Of a DNA stretch of 64,000 bases, positions 26,284 to 34,250 are shown piece by piece (within the stretch, counting starts at the first letter, position 1; each line of letters starts with the position of its first letter). The stretch comes from Oscillospiraceae bacterium (GTDB lineage Bacteria; Bacillota; Clostridia; Oscillospirales; Ruminococcaceae), in assembly GCA_017468365.1 (NCBI GenBank), contig JAFUIS010000018.1:124001-188000 (forward strand), given 5' to 3'. The notes beneath the pieces are model-generated. The model did not search any database and was not told the DNA's origin. It saw only the letters and a list, made by a program, of their open reading frames with translations. Position numbers and translations under genes: made by a program.

Positions 26284-26313
26284 ATTATAGCATTATTGAC
26301 TTATTTTCGTCAA
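26284..26313 (-). promoter_or_regulatory. Promoter of the flavin reductase gene with inverted repeat
   Basis: On the minus strand TTGACG (26313-26308), 18 bases, extended TGC-TATAAT (26289-26284). An inverted repeat TTGAC-N8-GTCAA (26296-26313) overlaps the minus-35 box and could be a regulator site. Confidence 0.7.
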
Positions 26314-26811
26314 TCAAAGGGAAGAAAGATATTTTTTTGCTTCCTTTCGGTTTTTGAAAACGATGACTTTGGGTTTATATTTTTTCAAAAGTGCCTTTGT
26401 TTTTGGACGGTTATATCTGTTGAAGCGAAGAATGGCCTTATAAAACTCGAAATCGAATTTTTCGGGGCAGTTTCCGCCCATATCTTCCCTTGTTTTTCCG
26501 TAGTTTTTCAAAACTCTTTCGGTGACTCCGAAAAGACATTGGACGGTGGAAAAATCGAAATAGAAAACGGTGTCGCAATATTGAAGGCGTTTTTCGAGGG
26601 TGCGTTCGTAGTTTCCGTCGATTATCCAGCTTTCTTTCAGAAGCTCACAGTCGAGCAAGGCATCAAATTCTTCCCGGGAAATATATTCCCAGTTTCCGTG
26701 CCAAAAAATTTTATCGAGATGAACGAGCGGAAGTTCGGTTTTTTCGGAAAGAGCTTTTGAAAAGGTGCTTTTTCCGCTTCCGTTTCCGCCGATCACGAGA
26801 ACACGCTTCAT
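26314..26811 (-). CDS. P-loop kinase-like protein (topology modulation/FlaR type)
   Basis: Protein of 165 residues resembling small adenylate-kinase-like P-loop proteins once called DNA topology modulation protein FlaR. Walker A GGNGSGKST is at 8-16, followed by HLDKIFW and SWIIDGNYERTLEKRL, the usual substrate-lid motifs. The real substrate is unknown. The ATG at 26811 is chosen because the open frame beyond it runs through a low-complexity, AT-rich leader. It is divergent from the CmpB-like gene. Confidence 0.8.
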   Translation of the reverse strand: MKRVLVIGGNGSGKSTFSKALSEKTELPLVHLDKIFWHGNWEYISREEFDALLDCELLKESWIIDGNYERTLEKRLQYCDTVFYFDFSTVQCLFGVTERVLKNYGKTREDMGGNCPEKFDFEFYKAILRFNRYNRPKTKALLKKYKPKVIVFKNRKEAKKYLSSL

Positions 26812-26919
26812 CTTTTTCACCGCCTTTTTAACAATTATATCAGATAACGTGAAGGGAAAACACGTTTTTTTGAATTTTTTCAAAGTTTTCGGAAAAGATA
26901 TCCCAAGGGTGATTTTGAA

Positions 26920-27327
26920 ATGGAAAAAATAAAAAAAGACGGCGGGATATTTCTTTTCGGAGCCGTTGGTTACGTTCTTCTTGAAACTTTGTGGCGGGGA
27001 CACAGCCATTGGTCAATGGCTGCGGCAGGCGGAATTTCGCTTTTGGTATTGATGAAAATTTTTAAAAAGCTTAAAAACGCTCCGCTTTATTTTAAGGCGA
27101 TTTTGGGCGGTACTGTTATAACCGCGGTGGAATTTGTTTTTGGGGTGTTTTTTAACCTTATGCTCGGAATGAAAGTCTGGGATTATTCGGCGGTCTGGGG
27201 GAACATTCTTGGTCAGATATGCCCGGTTTACAGCCTTTTGTGGTGCGGGATAAGTTTTATGGTTTCGGCATATGAAAAATTTGTTTCCGGCGGAATGATG
27301 AGTTTTATGAAAAAAGCGCTTCCATAA
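26920..27327 (+). CDS. Putative ABC-transporter type IV membrane protein (CmpB-like)
   Basis: Protein of 135 residues with four hydrophobic segments. The signature GAVGYVLLETLWRGHSHWSM near 14-33 and WDYSAVWGNILGQICPVYS near 88-106 match the PF06541 family, annotated as putative ABC transporter type IV although its members lack an ATPase. Function is unknown. No clear terminator follows. Confidence 0.78.
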   Translation: MEKIKKDGGIFLFGAVGYVLLETLWRGHSHWSMAAAGGISLLVLMKIFKKLKNAPLYFKAILGGTVITAVEFVFGVFFNLMLGMKVWDYSAVWGNILGQICPVYSLLWCGISFMVSAYEKFVSGGMMSFMKKALP

Positions 27328-27381
27328 TTTTTTTGAATAACCGATATGTTTTTGCGGAAAATATTATCGAGGTGAAGAAAG

Positions 27382-27588
27382 ATGAGAAGCGATAAAAAAG
27401 AACAAAAGCAAAAGAGAAAAACGGTGCCGGCGAGATATGGCGAAGATGCCCCGCGGTTTTCTGCCTTTAATCCCATGCAGCAGGAACGCATCCTTACCAA
27501 CATGCATACCATAGGCACAAAACAGGAAATGCGCCGTTTTGATGCGTCTTTTTGCGATCCGCAAACCGGAATGAACGATTCCCTCTGA
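27382..27588 (+). CDS. Small hydrophilic protein of unknown function
   Basis: Possible protein of 68 residues: very basic N terminus (MRSDKKEQKQKRK), then a Pro/Met-rich part ending in FDASFCDPQTGMNDSL. CGAGGTGAAG precedes the ATG. No family is recognised and an overlapping minus-strand frame exists, but that one has no ribosome site. The 115 bases after it contain a hairpin (gggcagg...cctgcc) without a T run. Confidence 0.42.
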   Translation: MRSDKKEQKQKRKTVPARYGEDAPRFSAFNPMQQERILTNMHTIGTKQEMRRFDASFCDPQTGMNDSL

Positions 27589-27703
27589 TATTTTTCGATA
27601 AGCGGAAGTTCTTTTTTTGGCGGGCAGGGATGCCTGCCGGTACATATTAACAGCAAAGCCTTCTTCCGAATAATATGAACTATAAGGAAGGAGGAGTTTT
27701 TTT

Positions 27704-28780
27704 ATGCAAATTGAGGATATGCCTTGCTTTTTTCTCGGTGCAAATGCGCCGAAGGGCTATTTTTCGCGGTTTGATCAGCTTTTTGCCGCAGCGCCGGAGG
27801 GAAAATGCTATCTTTTAAAAGGTGGACCCGGAACGGGAAAATCCACCGTGCTCAAAAAAACTGCGGCGGTGCTTGGAGAAAGAGGTTTGAGCACCGAGCT
27901 GATTTTATGCAGTGCGGACCCGGATTCGCTTGACGCGGTGATGACTTTTGACGGAAAATTCGTTATGGCGGACGCAACTTTGCCCCATTCTGCGGAGCCG
28001 AAATATCCGGGAGTTTATGAAACTACGGTTTCGCTTTCGGATTTTTGGGACGGGGAAAAGCTTTTTGAGCACAGTGAAAAAGTTATAAAGCTTTTTGACG
28101 AAAACCGAAGGCTTCATGAAGAAGCAAGGCGTTATATTTCGGCAGCGGCAAATATTTTTGAAGAAGCGACGAAACTTGGAAGCGAATGTATTGACCCGGA
28201 AAAAGTTTCGAAAACCGCGGCAAGAATATGTTTAAGGGAATTCGGAAAAAAGGTTTGCCGCAAAGGCACGGAAAAACAGCGTTTTCTTTCTGCGGTGACC
28301 GGGGAAGGAATTTGTTTTCTTGACAAAACGGTTGAAAAACTTTGCGACAAAGTTTACGCGGTTGAGGACGAATGCGGCGCAGCTTCAAGAATTTTTATGA
28401 ACACCGTGAGAAAAAAGGCCATTGAATACGGGCTTGATATCATTGTTTGCAAATGTCCGGTTTTTCCTTTGGAAAAGACGGAACATATCATTATCCCGAA
28501 GCTTAGGCTTGGATTTGTGACCAAAAACAAAAGGCATGATTCTAAAATTTTGCCTTACAGAACGATACATTTTTCAAGATTTGCGGACGATAAAAAATAT
28601 CGAAAGCATAAATTCAGAATAAGATTTGCTCTTCGGCTTGGGGCAAGCCTTATCGACAAAGCTTCGGAATGTATGAAAGAGGCGAAGGAAGTGCACGACG
28701 AACTTGAAAAAATTTACATAAAAGCGATGGATTTTTCGAAGGTGGACGAAAAGCTGGAGGAGATAATCGGAAAAATATAA
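27704..28780 (+). CDS. P-loop ATPase of the PRK06851-like family
   Basis: Protein of 358 residues. Walker A GGPGTGKST is at about 40-48, preceded by the typical N terminus FFLGANAPKGYFSRF. A second region (CKCPVFPLEKTEHIIIP) and a long C-terminal helical part follow. Such ATPases are common in spore-forming Firmicutes and often lie near sporulation or nucleotide genes; their role is not known. GGAAGGAGGAG precedes the ATG. Confidence 0.75.
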   Translation: MQIEDMPCFFLGANAPKGYFSRFDQLFAAAPEGKCYLLKGGPGTGKSTVLKKTAAVLGERGLSTELILCSADPDSLDAVMTFDGKFVMADATLPHSAEPKYPGVYETTVSLSDFWDGEKLFEHSEKVIKLFDENRRLHEEARRYISAAANIFEEATKLGSECIDPEKVSKTAARICLREFGKKVCRKGTEKQRFLSAVTGEGICFLDKTVEKLCDKVYAVEDECGAASRIFMNTVRKKAIEYGLDIIVCKCPVFPLEKTEHIIIPKLRLGFVTKNKRHDSKILPYRTIHFSRFADDKKYRKHKFRIRFALRLGASLIDKASECMKEAKEVHDELEKIYIKAMDFSKVDEKLEEIIGKI

Positions 28781-28784
28781 ATGA

Positions 28785-28815
28785 GGCGCTCTCTTTTGGA
28801 GAGCGCTTTTTCTTT
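28785..28815 (+). terminator. Intrinsic terminator of the PRK06851-like gene
   Basis: Stem gcgctctc with gagagcgc (28786-28805) and a T-rich tail. Confidence 0.85.
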
Positions 28816-28882
28816 TTCGGAATAAGTTTTTTTAAAAAGACAATATTAAAATATGTAACGAAGTTAAAAAGTGAGGTAGAGC

Positions 28883-31150
28883 ATGTTCAAATTTTCCGGT
28901 TTTTCGCAAAAGGCAAACGCGGTAATAAATACGGCGATGAATGAAGCTTCGCTTCTGGGACACTGTTTCGTGGGCACGGAACATATTCTTTTAGGAATGC
29001 TGAAAGAGGAAGCCTGCGGCGATATGAGAAGCATAGGAAACTGTAAAATAAGCTGTGAGAGCGTTCTTGAAAAGCTTTTGGAGGAGGTTGGAAGAGGGGC
29101 AAAATCAAACCTTTCGCCTTCGGATTTTTCGCCTGTTTGCCGAAGAGTTCTTGAAAACGCCCTTTCCCGGGCGAAGAAAAACGGACTTTCTGCGGAAGTT
29201 TCGGACATTGTGAGCGCGATTCTGAAAGAGCCGGAATGTAAGGCGGTGAAATATCTTTCGCAGTTCGGATGTGACCTTTGGAGCCTTGAAAAAGAGGCGG
29301 GCGAGGGAGGATTTTACGGGGAATATTCTGCGAAAGAAAAGCAGAAACAGAGAACGCCGAGCCTTGATAAATACAGCAAGGACCTTACGAAACTTGCGAG
29401 AGAAGGAGTTCTTGATCCGGTAATCGGAAGGGACAAGGAGATAGAAAGAGTAATACAGATACTTTCCAGAAGGACGAAAAATAACCCCTGCCTTATAGGA
29501 AGTGCCGGAGTGGGAAAGACGGCAATAGCTGAAGGAATAGCGCAGAAAATGGCTTCGGGAGACGTTCCGGAGGGCCTTAGGGGCAAAAAACTTTGTTCGC
29601 TGGATCTTCCGCTTATGGTGGCCGGAACAAAATATCGGGGCGATTTTGAGGAAAGGATCAAGAGCGTTATTGATGAAGTTATACGCGCGAATAATATAAT
29701 CCTGTTTATAGACGAGATGCATTCGCTGGTGGGAGCAGGTGCTGCGGAGGGTGCGATAGACGCTTCGAACATTTTGAAGCCGCAGCTTGCCAGAGGGGAA
29801 TTTCAGCTTATCGGAGCGACCACCACCGAGGAATACAGAAAGCATATTTCTAAGGAAGCGGCTCTTGAAAGAAGGTTCCAGAGCGTTCTTGTGGAAGAGC
29901 CGGACAGAGATACGGCGGTGAAAATCCTTGAAGGGCTTCGGGGACGGTATGAAAAATTCCACGGGGTGGAAATTTCGGACGAAGCGGTGAAAGCGGCGGT
30001 GGAACTTTCGGTAAGGTATCTTCCGCAAAAATGTCTTCCGGATAAAGCTATCGACCTTATTGACGAAGCCTGTTCAAAAAAGGTGATAGAGGGAAATTAC
30101 AGAAGCGGAAGATTCAACAGAACGGTTTCGAAAGAGGACATTGCAAAGGTACTTTCGTTGGCGACGGGGATAAGCGTCGGAAGGATCTCGGAAAGCGAGA
30201 GCCAAAGACTTTTGCATCTTGAAGAGGAACTGCACAAAAGAGTTGCCGGTCAGGAAAAGGCGGTGAAGGCTGTGAGCAGAGCCATAAGAAGAAACCGGGC
30301 GGGACTTAGGGACCCGAAAAGGCCTATCGGGATTTTTCTTTTTGCGGGGCCTGCGGGAGTTGGAAAAACGGAGCTTTCGAAAGCCCTTGCGGAAGAACTT
30401 TTTGGCGAAGAAAAGGCGATGGTGCGGTTTGATATGTCGGAATATTCCGACAAGGCTTCGGTGACAAAGCTTATCGGTTCGCCGCCGGGATACGTAGGTT
30501 TTGACGAGGGTGGAAAACTTACCGAAGCGGTGAGAAGAAGACCTTATTCATTGGTGCTTTTTGACGAGATCGAAAAGGCGGACCCGGGAGTTTATAACCT
30601 TTTTCTTCAGCTTATGGACGACGGGACACTTACGGATTCCCACGGGGTGAAAGTGGATTTTACGAACTGCGTTGTGATAATGACTTCGAACATCGGCGCG
30701 GAATTCATCGGAAAAAGCGGAGGAATGGGTTTTTGTTCGTTTGGCGAAGCGGGAGAAAAACACGACAGAGCGGCGGTTTTCGGCGAGATGAAAAAGATTT
30801 TTCGGCCGGAATTCATAAACCGTATCGACGAGACGGTGGTTTTTGAAAAGCTTGACGATTCCGCCGCAAGAAAGATAACCGAAAAATATTACGGAAAGCT
30901 TAAAGAACGGCTTTCTTCCGCGGGGATAACCGCAGATTTTTCGAAAGCGGCGATAGACGACGCGGTGAAAAACGGTTTTTCGCCGGAACACGGCGCAAGA
31001 CAGCTTCAGCGGTATATCAGAAGCGTTGCGGAGGACCCGATTTCGGAGATGATGCTTTCGGGTGAGATAACTTGCGGCGACAGGATAACCTGCGGAGAAA
31101 ACGGAGAGGGAAAACTTTTTTTCAAAAAAGAAGAGAGCGTTATGATATAA
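28883..31150 (+). CDS. clpC: ClpC-type AAA+ unfoldase lacking the middle domain
   Basis: Hexameric ATPase that unfolds proteins for ClpP, 755 residues. Two ClpN repeats cover about 1-140 (HCFVGTEHILLG). D1 has Walker A GSAGVGKT near 208 and the Walker B FIDEMHSL. D2 has GPAGVGKTE near 490 and LFDEIEKA. Between D1 (IDLIDEACSKK) and D2 (VSKEDIAKVLSL) there are only about 15 residues, whereas classical ClpC carries a coiled-coil M domain of about 55. Adaptors of the MecA/McsB type bind that domain, so control must differ. No CtsR box is visible upstream. clpC is the best name, but another M-less Clp ATPase group is possible. Confidence 0.85.
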   Translation: MFKFSGFSQKANAVINTAMNEASLLGHCFVGTEHILLGMLKEEACGDMRSIGNCKISCESVLEKLLEEVGRGAKSNLSPSDFSPVCRRVLENALSRAKKNGLSAEVSDIVSAILKEPECKAVKYLSQFGCDLWSLEKEAGEGGFYGEYSAKEKQKQRTPSLDKYSKDLTKLAREGVLDPVIGRDKEIERVIQILSRRTKNNPCLIGSAGVGKTAIAEGIAQKMASGDVPEGLRGKKLCSLDLPLMVAGTKYRGDFEERIKSVIDEVIRANNIILFIDEMHSLVGAGAAEGAIDASNILKPQLARGEFQLIGATTTEEYRKHISKEAALERRFQSVLVEEPDRDTAVKILEGLRGRYEKFHGVEISDEAVKAAVELSVRYLPQKCLPDKAIDLIDEACSKKVIEGNYRSGRFNRTVSKEDIAKVLSLATGISVGRISESESQRLLHLEEELHKRVAGQEKAVKAVSRAIRRNRAGLRDPKRPIGIFLFAGPAGVGKTELSKALAEELFGEEKAMVRFDMSEYSDKASVTKLIGSPPGYVGFDEGGKLTEAVRRRPYSLVLFDEIEKADPGVYNLFLQLMDDGTLTDSHGVKVDFTNCVVIMTSNIGAEFIGKSGGMGFCSFGEAGEKHDRAAVFGEMKKIFRPEFINRIDETVVFEKLDDSAARKITEKYYGKLKERLSSAGITADFSKAAIDDAVKNGFSPEHGARQLQRYIRSVAEDPISEMMLSGEITCGDRITCGENGEGKLFFKKEESVMI

Positions 31151-31180
31151 AAAAGCCGCCTTTGAAAGGCGGCTTTTTTG
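31151..31180. terminator. Bidirectional terminator after clpC
   Basis: Stem aagccgcctt with aaggcggctt and T and A runs, between clpC and the convergent ridA gene. Confidence 0.9.
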
Positions 31181-31187
31181 TTTGGAT

Positions 31188-31562
31188 TTATTTGAGTGCG
31201 ACGGCTTCGATTTCAATCGAAACGCCTTTGGGAAGTGCAGCGACCTGAACGCAGCTTCTTGCGGGATAGGGTTCGGTGAAAAATTCGGCATAGACTGCGT
31301 TTATTGCGGAAAACTGCGCCATATCGGTGATGAAGACGGTGGTTTTGACGACTTTTTCAAAGCTGCTTCCGCCGGCTTCGACAACAGCTTTGAGGTTAAG
31401 AAGCGCCTGGCGAGTCTGTTCGGAAATATCTTCGCTTACGCTGCCGTCGGGTGCAACGGGAATCTGGCCGCTGGTGAAAATCATTTCACCGAGGTCGATA
31501 GCCTGGGAATAGGGGCCGATTGCGGCGGGTGCTTTTTCGGTATGGATACGGGTCTTTTCCAT
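31188..31562 (-). CDS. ridA: RidA-family reactive intermediate (enamine/imine) deaminase
   Basis: Protein of 124 residues, the standard length of the YjgF/YER057c/UK114 family. It hydrolyses 2-aminoacrylate and related enamines before they damage PLP enzymes. Family landmarks are GPYSQAI near 16-22, FTSGQIP near 29, and the C-terminal signature PARSCVQVAALPKG with its catalytic Arg. GGAGGAAC precedes the ATG. It starts 30 bases after the tRNA-Gly gene on the same strand with no terminator between, so it probably shares the tRNA promoter. Confidence 0.93.
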   Translation of the reverse strand: MEKTRIHTEKAPAAIGPYSQAIDLGEMIFTSGQIPVAPDGSVSEDISEQTRQALLNLKAVVEAGGSSFEKVVKTTVFITDMAQFSAINAVYAEFFTEPYPARSCVQVAALPKGVSIEIEAVALK

Positions 31563-31591
31563 TTTGAAGTTCCTCCGTTTTTTTGATTTTT

Positions 31592-31665
31592 TGGAGCAGG
31601 TAACGGGAATCGAACCCGCCTTTGTGGCTTGGGAAGCGACCGTTCTACCGATGAACTATACCTGC
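31592..31665 (-). tRNA. tRNA-Gly (anticodon CCC)
   Basis: 74 bases including an encoded CCA. The acceptor stem GCAGGTA/TACCTGC pairs perfectly. The D arm is GTTC/GAAC and the T arm GCGGG/CCCGT carries TTCGATT. The anticodon loop TTCCCAA places CCC at 31633-31631. The anticodon stem GTCGC/GCCAC has one C-C mismatch in the middle, which is unusual. It reads the rarer GGG codon. Confidence 0.93.
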
Positions 31666-31678
31666 TTATCTATAAAAT

Positions 31679-31707
31679 ATTATGTTTCTTTTGCGGGGGA
31701 AAGTCAA
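31679..31707 (-). promoter_or_regulatory. Promoter of the tRNA-Gly-ridA transcript
   Basis: On the minus strand TTGACT (31707-31702), 17 bases, CATAAT (31684-31679), about 14 bases before the tRNA 5' end. It is divergent from the promoter at 31723. Confidence 0.78.
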
Positions 31708-31722
31708 GAAGAATCGTGTCGG

Positions 31723-31751
31723 TTGACAGAAAGTTTCGGTGGGAGTAATAT
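31723..31751 (+). promoter_or_regulatory. Promoter of the mini EF-Tu-like operon
   Basis: TTGACA (31723-31728), 17 bases, TAATAT (31746-31751), about 40 bases ahead of the first gene. Confidence 0.8.
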
Positions 31752-31789
31752 GTGACTGTAGCCCTGAAACAGAAAGAAGAGATTTGAAG

Positions 31790-32311
31790 ATGGTAAAAAA
31801 AGTTATAGTAATCGGTCACATTGACGAAGGCAAAACCACTTTTATAAATTCTGTGAGAAATATAATCGGAAAGGAAAATCTTTCCGACGGCGTCCCGGAA
31901 GAAGTAAGATTTATGATAGGCGAAGATGAATATCTTCTTTTTGCATATCCGGGACACGCGGATTATTGCGAAAAGATCGGCGAAAAAGGAGAAGAATATG
32001 CGATTCTCGTTTGTTCCGCCATGGATGGACTTATGCCTGAAGCAAGAAAACAGATGGAAATCTGCAAAGAAAAGGGAATCAAAAAAGTTGCCGTTTTCAT
32101 GAGCATGTGCGATATTGTTGATGACGATGACCTTATCTTTTTTGCCGAGGGAGATATTATAGAAATGCTTGAAGAAAACGGATATGACGGAAACTGTCCT
32201 ATTTCAAGGGGTTCTTCTTTGGCTGTTATTGAAGGCGGAAAAGAATTCAAGAAAAAATACACCGATATAACAATTGCATTCCTTCATTCCTGCCACAGCT
32301 GGTTCAATTAA
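31790..32311 (+). CDS. Stand-alone EF-Tu G-domain-like protein (copy 1)
   Basis: Protein of 173 residues that matches only the GTP-binding domain of EF-Tu. The P-loop GHIDEGKTT is at 8-16. PGHADY, as in the EF-Tu G3 motif, is kept but the preceding Asp is Ala (FAYPGHADY). The following VCSAMDGLMPEARKQ resembles the EF-Tu sequence. The guanine-specificity NKxD is replaced (MSMCDIVDDDD) and RGSSL matches the EF-Tu RGSAL. The switch I effector loop is missing and there are no domains II and III, so tRNA delivery is impossible. Possible roles are decoy, regulator or immunity; all are inference. The ATG at 31790 has a weak site. Confidence 0.8.
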   Translation: MVKKVIVIGHIDEGKTTFINSVRNIIGKENLSDGVPEEVRFMIGEDEYLLFAYPGHADYCEKIGEKGEEYAILVCSAMDGLMPEARKQMEICKEKGIKKVAVFMSMCDIVDDDDLIFFAEGDIIEMLEENGYDGNCPISRGSSLAVIEGGKEFKKKYTDITIAFLHSCHSWFN

Positions 32312-32329
32312 CAAAAAGGAAGTGATTCC

Positions 32330-32845
32330 ATGAAAAATATAGCAGTAATGGGTCATATCGACCATGGAAAGACCACGCTTATTTCCACAATTTCAAGAAT
32401 TTTTGAAGGCGAGAAAAAAGAAATTTACAAAAACCCGGAAACAATTTTAAGGACCGAAACCGAAATCGAATTCGGCGGAGAGACATATCTGTTTTTTGAT
32501 TACGAAGAAGATTCCAGCTATGAAGAAAACCTTGACGGAACGGAAGACGGCGCAGTTCTTGTTGTTGCGGCAACCGACGGTCCTCTTATGGGAACCGAAA
32601 AAGCCGTTGAGCTTTGCGAAAATCTCGGAATAAAAATAAAAGCAGTGTTTATGAACAGCTGTGAATGGGTCGATGACGAAGAACTGATCGACCTTGTGGA
32701 AATGGACGTTGAGGAACTTCTTTCCGAACACGGAATGGAAGATATTCCGTTCATTCGAGGAAGCGCAAGGCTTGCCGGAATGGGCTATTCCGGTTGGGAA
32801 GATGGAATCGGAAAGATTGTTGATGCCGTTGCAGAACACTTTTAA
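32330..32845 (+). CDS. Stand-alone EF-Tu G-domain-like protein (copy 2)
   Basis: Protein of 171 residues, paralogue of the preceding gene and again only an EF-Tu-like G domain. GHIDHGKTTL, identical to the EF-Tu P-loop style, is at 8-17. VVAATDGPLMGTEKAVELC and WVDDEELIDLVEMDVEELLSE follow EF-Tu closely, and RGSARLAG matches G5. Unlike copy 1, the PGHADY motif with the catalytic His is lost (FFDYEEDSSYEE), and NKxD is NSCE. It lies 18 bases after copy 1 behind AAGGAAGTG, so the two are coexpressed. Each copy has lost different motifs, suggesting separate or joint non-translational roles. Confidence 0.82.
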   Translation: MKNIAVMGHIDHGKTTLISTISRIFEGEKKEIYKNPETILRTETEIEFGGETYLFFDYEEDSSYEENLDGTEDGAVLVVAATDGPLMGTEKAVELCENLGIKIKAVFMNSCEWVDDEELIDLVEMDVEELLSEHGMEDIPFIRGSARLAGMGYSGWEDGIGKIVDAVAEHF

Positions 32846-32895
32846 AAAATGTGCTTTGGAATAATTCTATAAAATTCCATTTCAGGAGGTTAAAA

Positions 32896-33921
32896 ATGAA
32901 AACAGTGACCCTTGGTTCCACCGGAATTAAAACTCCGCAAAATGCGTTCGGCGCTTTGCCTGTTCAGCGCGACGATATGGAAACCTCGATAAAGATTCTT
33001 CGCGCGGCTTATGAAGGCGGAATGACTTTTTTTGATACCGCAAGGGCATATACCGACAGCGAAGAGAAAATCGGAAACGCTCTTTCGGACGTTCGCGAAA
33101 AAATCTTCATCGCAACCAAAACCGCTGCAAAAACTCCGGAAGATTTTTGGAAAGACCTTGAAACTTCACTTCGCCTTCTTAAAACCGATTATGTTGACAT
33201 ATATCAGTTCCACCAGGCATCGCAATGTTATAAACCCGGCGACGGAACCGGAATGTACGAAGCGATGCTTGAAGCGAAGGCACAGGGAAAAATCCGCCAC
33301 ATCGGCATCACCGCACACAAAATCAAGGTTGCGCAGGAAGCGGTGGAAAGCGGACTTTATGAAACCTTGCAGTTCCCGCTGAGCTATCTTTCCGGCGAAC
33401 AGGAACTTGCCCTTGTGGAAAGATGCAAGGAGCAGAACATGGGATTTATCGCCATGAAGGCTTTGGCGGGCGGACTTATCAACAAATCCGCCGCAGCTTT
33501 TGCGTGGATGCAGCAGTTCGACAACGTGCTTCCCATTTGGGGAATCCAGCGCATGAGCGAACTTGAGGAATTCCTTGGATATTTTGAAGAGCCCGCTGAA
33601 ATGAAAGGCGATATCCTTGAAATAATCGAAAAAGACCGTGCGGAACTTGCGGGCGATTTTTGCCGCGGCTGCGGATACTGCATGCCCTGTCCGGCGGAAA
33701 TAAAAATCAACGACTGCGCAAGAATGTCGCTGATGATACGCCGTGCGCCTTCCAAAGGCTGGGTATCGGAAGAATGGCAGGCAGAAATGGCAAAGATAGA
33801 GGATTGCCTTCACTGCGGCAAATGCCATACAAAATGCCCGTATGGACTTGACGCGGCACAGCTTCTTATCAAAAACCTTGAAGATTACAGAAAGATCCTT
33901 GCGGGGGAAGTGAAGGTATAA
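32896..33921 (+). CDS. Aldo/keto reductase with C-terminal ferredoxin domain
   Basis: Protein of 341 residues. The N-terminal 260 residues form a TIM-barrel aldo/keto reductase (FFDTARAYTDSEEKIG near 45-60, with the catalytic Asp and Tyr). The C-terminal part has two ferredoxin-like Cys sets, CRGCGYCMPCP and CLHCGKCHTKCP, able to hold 4Fe-4S clusters. This fused family is common in strict anaerobes and probably uses ferredoxin electrons. CAGGAGG precedes the ATG at 32896. It follows the EF-Tu-like pair by 50 bases and may be in that transcript. Confidence 0.9.
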   Translation: MKTVTLGSTGIKTPQNAFGALPVQRDDMETSIKILRAAYEGGMTFFDTARAYTDSEEKIGNALSDVREKIFIATKTAAKTPEDFWKDLETSLRLLKTDYVDIYQFHQASQCYKPGDGTGMYEAMLEAKAQGKIRHIGITAHKIKVAQEAVESGLYETLQFPLSYLSGEQELALVERCKEQNMGFIAMKALAGGLINKSAAAFAWMQQFDNVLPIWGIQRMSELEEFLGYFEEPAEMKGDILEIIEKDRAELAGDFCRGCGYCMPCPAEIKINDCARMSLMIRRAPSKGWVSEEWQAEMAKIEDCLHCGKCHTKCPYGLDAAQLLIKNLEDYRKILAGEVKV

Positions 33922-33923
33922 AA

Positions 33924-34180
33924 ATGAGCAAAAAGGCTAAAATCATTGCCGGTGTTTGCGGTACGGTTTTGCTGGTTGTTGTTGCTGTATATCTCTTTCC
34001 AGTATCACTGGAAAGTGCTTTTGATTCACCGGTGGATGAAAACTGTGTGATTCACGTCAGGCAGAAAAAGTTTCTTCCAACTTCGGAAAGCCCTTTTGAT
34101 TTCGAAAGATATTTTGTTGAATGTACCCCGGAAACGCCCTTGACGAATTTGTAAGCGAATACGGAATAATTGAAGAATAA
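33924..34180 (+). pseudogene. Small membrane-anchored protein with a frameshift near its end
   Basis: The frame starts two bases after the reductase stop. It encodes a basic N terminus (MSKKAK), one transmembrane segment at about 7-26 and an outer domain, and stops at 34154 after 76 residues (ECTPETPLTNL). The minus-one frame continues naturally as PGNALDEFVSEYGIIEE and ends at TAA 34178-34180, directly before a terminator. Adding one C to the C4 run near 34127 would join them into about 85 residues. It is a recent mutation or a sequence error. Function is unknown. Confidence 0.65.
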
Positions 34181-34184
34181 AAAA

Positions 34185-34215
34185 CGCCCGCTTTCAAGAG
34201 CGGGCGATTTTTTAT
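34185..34215 (+). terminator. Intrinsic terminator
   Basis: Stem cgcccgct (34185-34192) with agcgggcg (34199-34206), then ATTTTTT. Confidence 0.9.
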
Positions 34216-34250
34216 TCCCTTGCGGGAAAAAAGAAAAGGAGATAAATTTT

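Noticed and set aside
26846-26872. Terminator-like hairpin aacgtg/cacgtt with T run before the CmpB-like gene
   Set aside because: It lies between divergent genes where no plus-strand transcript should arrive, and the stem is only 6 bp. It could be chance in AT-rich DNA.
27620-27650. Hairpin gggcagg/cctgcc as a terminator
   Set aside because: No T run follows in either direction.
27364-27656. Minus-strand frames overlapping the 68-residue gene
   Set aside because: No ribosome site and arginine-rich shadow-like proteins; the plus-strand frame has a better start, though it is itself uncertain.
28820-28882. CtsR operator before clpC
   Set aside because: No GGTCAAA-type tandem heptad is visible in the interval.
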